This document shows positions 33,818 through 38,037 of a stretch of 38,037 nucleotides of DNA, one piece after another. The position numbers were made by a program, and so were the translations under genes. Origin of the DNA: Rhodospirillaceae bacterium (GTDB lineage Bacteria > Pseudomonadota > Alphaproteobacteria > UBA828); the NCBI GenBank assembly GCA_018666805.1, contig JABIXB010000019.1, positions 1 to 38,037 on the forward strand, read 5' to 3'. The first letter of the stretch is position 1. The number at the start of each line of letters is the position of its first letter. Under the pieces are notes generated by a model, which had not been told where the DNA came from, did not search any database, and saw only the letters and a program-made list of their open reading frames with translations.

Positions 33818-34717
33818 CTACGAAGCGGCGGCGCCAAGCGCTTCGCTTTTGAGGGTCTCGTACATATCCATGGCCTTGGCCGGCTTTTCATTATTGTGAA
33901 CCACGGCGCCGACCGCCTGGATCATGGCGATGGGCGATTCGGCCTGAAAGATATTGCGCCCCATATCGACGCCGCTGGCGCCCTGGTCGATCGCCTTATA
34001 GGCCATGGTGAAGGCATCGAGCTCAGGCAGTTTCTTGCCGCCGGCGATGACAATCGGCACCGGGCAGCCGGCGGTTACGCGCTCGAAACCCTCTTCGACG
34101 AAATAGGTTTTGACATAATGCGCGCCGAGCTCGGCGGCGATGCGCGAGGCGAGGCCGAAATAGCGCGCATCGCGCACCATGTCTTTGCCGACGCCGGTGA
34201 CCGCGAGCGTCGGAATGCCGTATCTGTTGCCGCTGTCGATCAGCTTGATCAGATTGCCAATCGACTGGTGCTCATATTCGGCGCCGATATAAATTTGCGC
34301 CGCCATGGCCGCGGCATCAAGGCGGATCGCATCTTCGATATCGACCGCCACCAGCTCGTTGGAAAGCTCGCTCAGAATTGAATTGCCACCGCTGCATCTG
34401 AGCACCACCGGTTTGGCGCAATCGGCCGGCACGTTGGCGCGCAACACGCCACGGGTACACATCAGCACATCCGCATAAGGCATGAGCGGCACGATGTTGA
34501 GATCGATCCGCTCGAGGCCGGTTGTCGGGCCCTGAAAATAGCCATGATCAAAAGCCAGCATCACCGTGCGCCCGCTTTTCGGATTGAAGATACGCGCCAG
34601 GCGGCTCTTCATGCCCCAGTCCAATCCCTCCGAACCCTTGAGAAAGAAGGCATCATTCCGGGCCGGTGTATCGAGGCCCCAATCCTTACCGTCTTTGATG
34701 TCGTCGAGATCAGCCAT
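33818..34717 (-). CDS. lsrF: LsrF-like 3-hydroxy-5-phosphonooxypentane-2,4-dione thiolase (class I aldolase fold)
   Basis: A 299-residue protein very close to E. coli LsrF throughout, including the start [105 protein letters not shown] and [14 protein letters not shown]. LsrF transfers an acetyl group from phospho-3-hydroxy-2,4-pentanedione to CoA, giving acetyl-CoA and DHAP. The Lys in [11 protein letters not shown] matches the Schiff-base strand. An AGGAG ribosome site precedes the ATG. No other lsr gene (transporter, lsrK, lsrG, lsrR) is in view, so an AI-2 role is not supported here. The nearby mtnA-like and aldolase/SDR genes suggest another source of the same substrate. Confidence 0.87.
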   Translation of the reverse strand: MADLDDIKDGKDWGLDTPARNDAFFLKGSEGLDWGMKSRLARIFNPKSGRTVMLAFDHGYFQGPTTGLERIDLNIVPLMPYADVLMCTRGVLRANVPADCAKPVVLRCSGGNSILSELSNELVAVDIEDAIRLDAAAMAAQIYIGAEYEHQSIGNLIKLIDSGNRYGIPTLAVTGVGKDMVRDARYFGLASRIAAELGAHYVKTYFVEEGFERVTAGCPVPIVIAGGKKLPELDAFTMAYKAIDQGASGVDMGRNIFQAESPIAMIQAVGAVVHNNEKPAKAMDMYETLKSEALGAAAS

Positions 34718-34783
34718 GTCCGCTCCTCAGCTGCAATAATCAAGAAAAATTCTTTTACCGCGCGCCGCCCTTTGGCGGAAGGT

Positions 34784-34813
34784 TTGAATTCTAGTGCATA
34801 AATGATCTATCCT
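34784..34813 (+). promoter_or_regulatory. Possible promoter of the TPR gene
   Basis: TTGAAT (34784-34789) and TATCCT (34808-34813) with an 18-bp spacer lie 40 bp before the preferred ATG of the TPR protein, in the divergent region with lsrF. Both boxes match four of six consensus bases. Confidence 0.25.
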
Positions 34814-34853
34814 AGTAGTGAACATAGTTAACATTGAAACTAATTTTATCGCC

Positions 34854-35573
34854 ATGCGAATTTGCCTATCTGTTTTGGCCGCACTCCTGACTGCGGGCTG
34901 GATATCGACCCAGACATGGCAGCGCCCTGCCGAGGCCGCCGCATGTGCCGATTCCCTGGCGGCAAAGCGTGCCGGCGCGCTTTACACCCTGGGCGATAGT
35001 GCGGTTGCCCTGACATTTGCGCGCGAAGCCCTGCGCCAAGCCAAGCAAAATTGCGCCGGCCAAACCATCGCCGTCGTCCCCCTGCTGACAGACCTCGCCG
35101 CCCTCTATCAGGATTTGGGGCGCTATCGCGAAGCGGAGACAATTCTGCGCCGCATCATCGATATCAAACTGGCCGCGCCCGCACCTGAAGAAGCCGGCAC
35201 AGCAGGGGCGACGCTTCCCAACATGATCATCGACATAAATAATTTGGCTTTTGTCTATGGCGCCCAAGGCAAGTTCACGGCGGCGGGGGCATCATTTGAG
35301 TGGGTGCTTGAAATCGCCGAACAGGCTGTTGGCGATGACCATATGCTGATCTCCCAGGCACTTCGAAACCTCGCCGGCAATTACCGCGCCCGCGGCATGC
35401 ATGAAGAGGCGCGGCCGCTGCTCGCCCGCGCGGTCGAAATTGTCGAATCGTCAAAGGATAAAGCTGCGGCCGAATGGGCCGAAAATCTCAACCAGCCGGC
35501 CGAAGATGAGCCTCCGATAGAAAAGGCGAATTGGGCCGCAACGCTCGGCCTGCTTTCCAAAGAGCCGCTATAA
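34854..35573 (+). CDS. Exported TPR-repeat protein of unknown function
   Basis: The track starts at a GTG (34818). The ATG at 34854 gives 239 residues and a standard signal peptide, MRICLSVLAALLTAGWI..., with a likely cleavage near AEA-AACAD, so I prefer it. The mature part has about three tetratricopeptide-like repeats: GALYTLGDSAVALTFAREALRQA, LLTDLAALYQDLGRYREAETILRRII, and LNNLAFVYGAQGKFTAAGASFEWVLEIAEQ followed by LRNLAGNYRARGMHEEARPLLARAVEIVE. The middle repeats resemble the kinesin-light-chain-like TPR_12 type. Periplasmic export is predicted. No enzyme motif is present, and I do not recognise a named family. It separates lsrF from the aldolase/SDR gene and ends 4 bp from the convergent latter gene. 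Confidence 0.75.
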   Translation: MRICLSVLAALLTAGWISTQTWQRPAEAAACADSLAAKRAGALYTLGDSAVALTFAREALRQAKQNCAGQTIAVVPLLTDLAALYQDLGRYREAETILRRIIDIKLAAPAPEEAGTAGATLPNMIIDINNLAFVYGAQGKFTAAGASFEWVLEIAEQAVGDDHMLISQALRNLAGNYRARGMHEEARPLLARAVEIVESSKDKAAAEWAENLNQPAEDEPPIEKANWAATLGLLSKEPL

Positions 35574-35577
35574 TATT

Positions 35578-37632
35578 CTAGCGCAACGCCGCCGCGATAT
35601 TGCCGCCATCCACGGTCGCCACATTGCCAGTGGTCTTCAGCGCCAACGCCTGATGCAGGAAGGCGCGGGCGACATCTACAGCCGTCACTTCCTGGCCGAG
35701 GAGATTGCCGGCCATATAGTCATGCTCCGAAACACCGCGCGCCGCCGCCCGTTCACCGATCATCTTATCGCTCAGGAGGCCGCTGCGGATACGGTCGGCA
35801 TTGACCGCGTTGGCGCGGATGCCATCGCGGCCATGATCGAGCGCGTATTGGCGCACCAAAAACATCGTCGCTGCCTTGGGAAGACCATAGGGGCCAAAAT
35901 CAGCGCCCGGATTGATCGCCTGTTTGGAGGTGTTGAACAGCAGGCAGCCACCGCTTGCTTGCGCCCGCATGATCCGTACGGCGTGTTGCGCCATGCGCTG
36001 ATGGGCGAAGAAATTAAGCTCGAAGCTCTGCCGTAAAATATCTTCGCCAACCTCGCCGATACGCCCCTGCCACGCCGCGCCCGCGTTGGAGACGAGAATA
36101 TCAACGCCGCCGAATGTTTCCGTCACGCGCTGGTAGGCGTGCTGCACAGAGCTTTCGTCGGTCACATCGCAAGCCAGACCAAGCCCGGCGGCAGCGAACT
36201 CAGAAGCAATCTGTTCCGCCTTGCCGCCATCCAGATCGAGCACGGCAATCGCCGCGCCGGCCTCGGCGAAGGTGCGCGCCGTGGCGGCGCCGATGGCTCC
36301 CGCGCCGCCGGTGATGACCGCGACCTGGCCGGCAAGTGGCGCTCGGATTTTCGCTAATTTCGCCTGTTCCAGTGACCAGCTTTCAATGGCGAAAATATCG
36401 CTCTCCGCCGCCGGCTGATAGCGGCCAACCGCCTCGGCGCCCAGCACCACATCAATCTGCGTCTCGGCAATATCAGCAACGATCTTGGCCTCGGCCATGC
36501 TCCGGCCAAAGGCGAATAGACCAAGCCCCGGCAACAAGGCGACGCGCGGCCGCGCGTCGGCCAGGGCCGAGATATTTTGGTCGGCGGTGGCATGGCGCGC
36601 CAAATAGGCCTGATAGTCCGTGACATAGGTTTCGAGTGCTGCCTCGGTGGATTGTCTGAAGGCTTCCGCATCATCCGAAACGGATAAAATCAGCGGCTTG
36701 TTCTTGGTCCGGATGACATGATCCGGCGTGGCCACACCAGCGACGGCATAGCGCGTCATATCCGTACCGGCGAGATAATTGAGGACGTCCGGGTTGGTGC
36801 GAAAATCCATTACCACACGATCAGGCCCATCCGCCTCACCATCCTGCTGCCCGGCGAGCGCCGTGGCGCCGCGCAGGATCGGTGCCACATCGGAACATGC
36901 CAAACCCGCCGGGTGGCGTGCCGTTACTGCTGAAGATGACCGTCCCGCCGCGATCGTTTTCTCAGCGCGGTTGACCAGCGCGATCATATTTTCGTACGCC
37001 GTGCGGGCATCCTCAGCGAAGCAAACCAAGCCGTGTTGCATCAGCACCAGGCCAAGCGCGTCCGGCTGTACCGCATAGGCTTCGGCAGCGCGGTGAGCAA
37101 GCGCCAAGCCCGACATGGTATAGGGCAGCACCGCCGCACAATCAGCGAACAGCGCGTTCGCAATTTCTTCCCCGTTCGCCTGGTTGATCACGCTCAAGAC
37201 AGCATTGGCATGGCAATGGGCGATGAATTTATGCGGTAAAAAGGCGTGCAGCAATGTCTCGACCGAGGGGTCGCGGCTGCTGCCGTCGAGCAGGCAAGCG
37301 CGTTGTGCGCCGCGCATCTCAGCGTCCGCCAATTCCGATAAACTTCTGAGCCGGCGCAAACCATCGAGGCGGAGCGCGGCATAGTCGTGCGGCCCGGCCC
37401 GCGCCATATCGCTGCCGCTCGCCTTGACCGAGAGTATTTCCGTATCCACGCCGGTAATATCCCGGACCTGCGTTTTAACCGAGCTGTTGCCGCCGCCATG
37501 CAGCACCAATCGCCGGTCGCCACCGAGCAGACGCGTCATATAAAGGCAGAGCGCAATATCGCGGCCAATGCCTTCGGCGCCATAGCGCGCAATCAAATCC
37601 GCCGCATCCTCGTCGCGCCACAGGCTTTGCAT
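35578..37632 (-). CDS. Bifunctional class II aldolase / short-chain dehydrogenase
   Basis: A 684-residue fusion. Residues about 1-400 are a class II aldolase/adducin domain with RLVLHGGGNSSVK, LSVKASGSDMA, the metal-ligand HCHANAVLSV and VLMQHGLVCFAEDARTAYENM. Residues about 435-684 are an SDR with VAVITGGAGAIGAATARTFAEAG, DILVSNAGAAWQG, FNTSKQ (catalytic Ser) and YGLPKAA (YxxxK). The same architecture is found in RhaEW-type rhamnulose-1-phosphate aldolase / lactaldehyde dehydrogenases. Here it follows an MtnA-like isomerase after 8 bp, with an AAGGA ribosome site. The likely substrate is therefore a 5-deoxy- or 5-methylthio-ribulose-1-phosphate, split to DHAP and an aldehyde that the SDR may oxidise or reduce. 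Rhamnose use remains possible, but no rhamnose kinase or isomerase is visible. Confidence 0.85.
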   Translation of the reverse strand: MQSLWRDEDAADLIARYGAEGIGRDIALCLYMTRLLGGDRRLVLHGGGNSSVKTQVRDITGVDTEILSVKASGSDMARAGPHDYAALRLDGLRRLRSLSELADAEMRGAQRACLLDGSSRDPSVETLLHAFLPHKFIAHCHANAVLSVINQANGEEIANALFADCAAVLPYTMSGLALAHRAAEAYAVQPDALGLVLMQHGLVCFAEDARTAYENMIALVNRAEKTIAAGRSSSAVTARHPAGLACSDVAPILRGATALAGQQDGEADGPDRVVMDFRTNPDVLNYLAGTDMTRYAVAGVATPDHVIRTKNKPLILSVSDDAEAFRQSTEAALETYVTDYQAYLARHATADQNISALADARPRVALLPGLGLFAFGRSMAEAKIVADIAETQIDVVLGAEAVGRYQPAAESDIFAIESWSLEQAKLAKIRAPLAGQVAVITGGAGAIGAATARTFAEAGAAIAVLDLDGGKAEQIASEFAAAGLGLACDVTDESSVQHAYQRVTETFGGVDILVSNAGAAWQGRIGEVGEDILRQSFELNFFAHQRMAQHAVRIMRAQASGGCLLFNTSKQAINPGADFGPYGLPKAATMFLVRQYALDHGRDGIRANAVNADRIRSGLLSDKMIGERAAARGVSEHDYMAGNLLGQEVTAVDVARAFLHQALALKTTGNVATVDGGNIAAALR

Positions 37633-37640
37633 TGAATTCC

Positions 37641-38037
37641 TTACCTCTGCTCGGGATAAAGATCGAGCAAGCCTTGGTGCGATGCTTCACAGAGCCCGCG
37701 TTCGGTGATCAGACCACTGACCAGGCGCGCCGGAGTGACGTCAAAAGCATAGTTCGCCGCACGGCAATTCTCAGGCGCGATACGCACCCTGTGAACCTCG
37801 CCCGCCGCGTCGCGGCCGGAGATTTCCAACACCTCGTTTTCGTCGCGCTGCTCGATGGGAATTTCCTTGAGACCGTCGCCCATGCTCCAATCGATGGTGC
37901 TGATGGGAAGCGCAACATGAAACGGCACGCCGCAATCCTTGGCCGCGAGCGCCTTTAGATAGGTGCCGATCTTGTTACAGACATCGCCTGCCGCCGTGGT
38001 GCGGTCGCTGCCGGTGATGCAGAGATCGACCATGCCG
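37641..38037 (-). CDS. mtnA: S-methyl-5-thioribose-1-phosphate isomerase-like protein, 5' part outside the window
   Basis: Only the C-terminal 131 or so residues are present. The frame stays open to the right edge, so the track's ATG is internal. Family segments are [60 protein letters not shown] and [19 protein letters not shown]. They match MtnA/eIF2B-like isomerases, with the catalytic Asp in the SDRTT segment (often ADRIA in classic MtnA) and GDVCNKIGT. The enzyme isomerises 5-methylthioribose-1-phosphate, or 5-deoxyribose-1-phosphate in related proteins, to the ribulose-1-phosphate. It is first of a two-gene unit with the aldolase/SDR fusion. Confidence 0.85.
   Translation of the reverse strand, partial: GMVDLCITGSDRTTAAGDVCNKIGTYLKALAAKDCGVPFHVALPISTIDWSMGDGLKEIPIEQRDENEVLEISGRDAAGEVHRVRIAPENCRAANYAFDVTPARLVSGLITERGLCEASHQGLLDLYPEQR

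Overview
The window reads as chromosomal DNA of a GC-rich alphaproteobacterium. This rests on the 1,627-residue NAD-dependent glutamate dehydrogenase of the 180-kDa class, the dense ATGA-overlapped operons and the gene repertoire. A Rhodospirillales-like lineage is a guess, and I cannot name a genus. I see no phage, transposon, tRNA, rRNA or CRISPR. Almost all of it codes.

The first two thirds (1-25.3 kb) is a surface-polysaccharide and glycoconjugate island of several adjoining operons. Minus-strand genes at 1-6092 run methyltransferase, DUF924 protein, PtmE-type nucleotidyltransferase, LegC-type aminotransferase, LegH-type acetyltransferase, LegI-type synthase and LegG-type 2-epimerase (cut by the window edge). 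With the divergent legB (6134-7168) they make most of a legionaminic-acid (nonulosonate) pathway of the GDP-sugar type. The CMP-activating enzyme is not in view. Next comes a minus-strand operon of an EPS-type MarR/winged-helix regulator, rfbB and rfbA (dTDP-4-keto-6-deoxyglucose). It is divergent from a plus-strand phosphonate operon, aepX (PEP mutase fused to a nucleotidyltransferase) and aepY (phosphonopyruvate decarboxylase). The 399-bp region between these two operons holds three perfect GTTCA-N5-TGAAC palindromes about 32-33 bp apart. The third overlaps the -35 box of a good sigma-70-like promoter for aepX. This is the clearest regulatory signal in the window.

From 13.1 to 25.3 kb lie a NusG/RfaH-like factor, a flippase-like membrane protein, a methyltransferase-GT2 fusion, a second methyltransferase, an FkbM methyltransferase, a membrane glycosyltransferase, an O-antigen ligase-like protein, a carbamoyltransferase, a WecA-like initiating transferase and a CapD/PglF-like dehydratase. 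Together they suggest synthesis, decoration (methyl, carbamoyl, possibly phosphonate), polymerisation or ligation and regulation of a surface glycan.

The last third is metabolic: purH, the large NAD-GDH, a divergent small hexameric-type GDH with a textbook terminator, an LsrF-like thiolase, a secreted TPR protein, a class II aldolase/short-chain dehydrogenase fusion, and the end of an MtnA-like isomerase. A related intergenic element of about 97 bp occurs twice, each time at a convergent gene junction (after purH and after gdhA). The MtnA-like, aldolase/SDR and LsrF-like neighbours suggest an unusual disposal route for 5-deoxy- or 5-methylthio-pentose phosphates. That route is inference.
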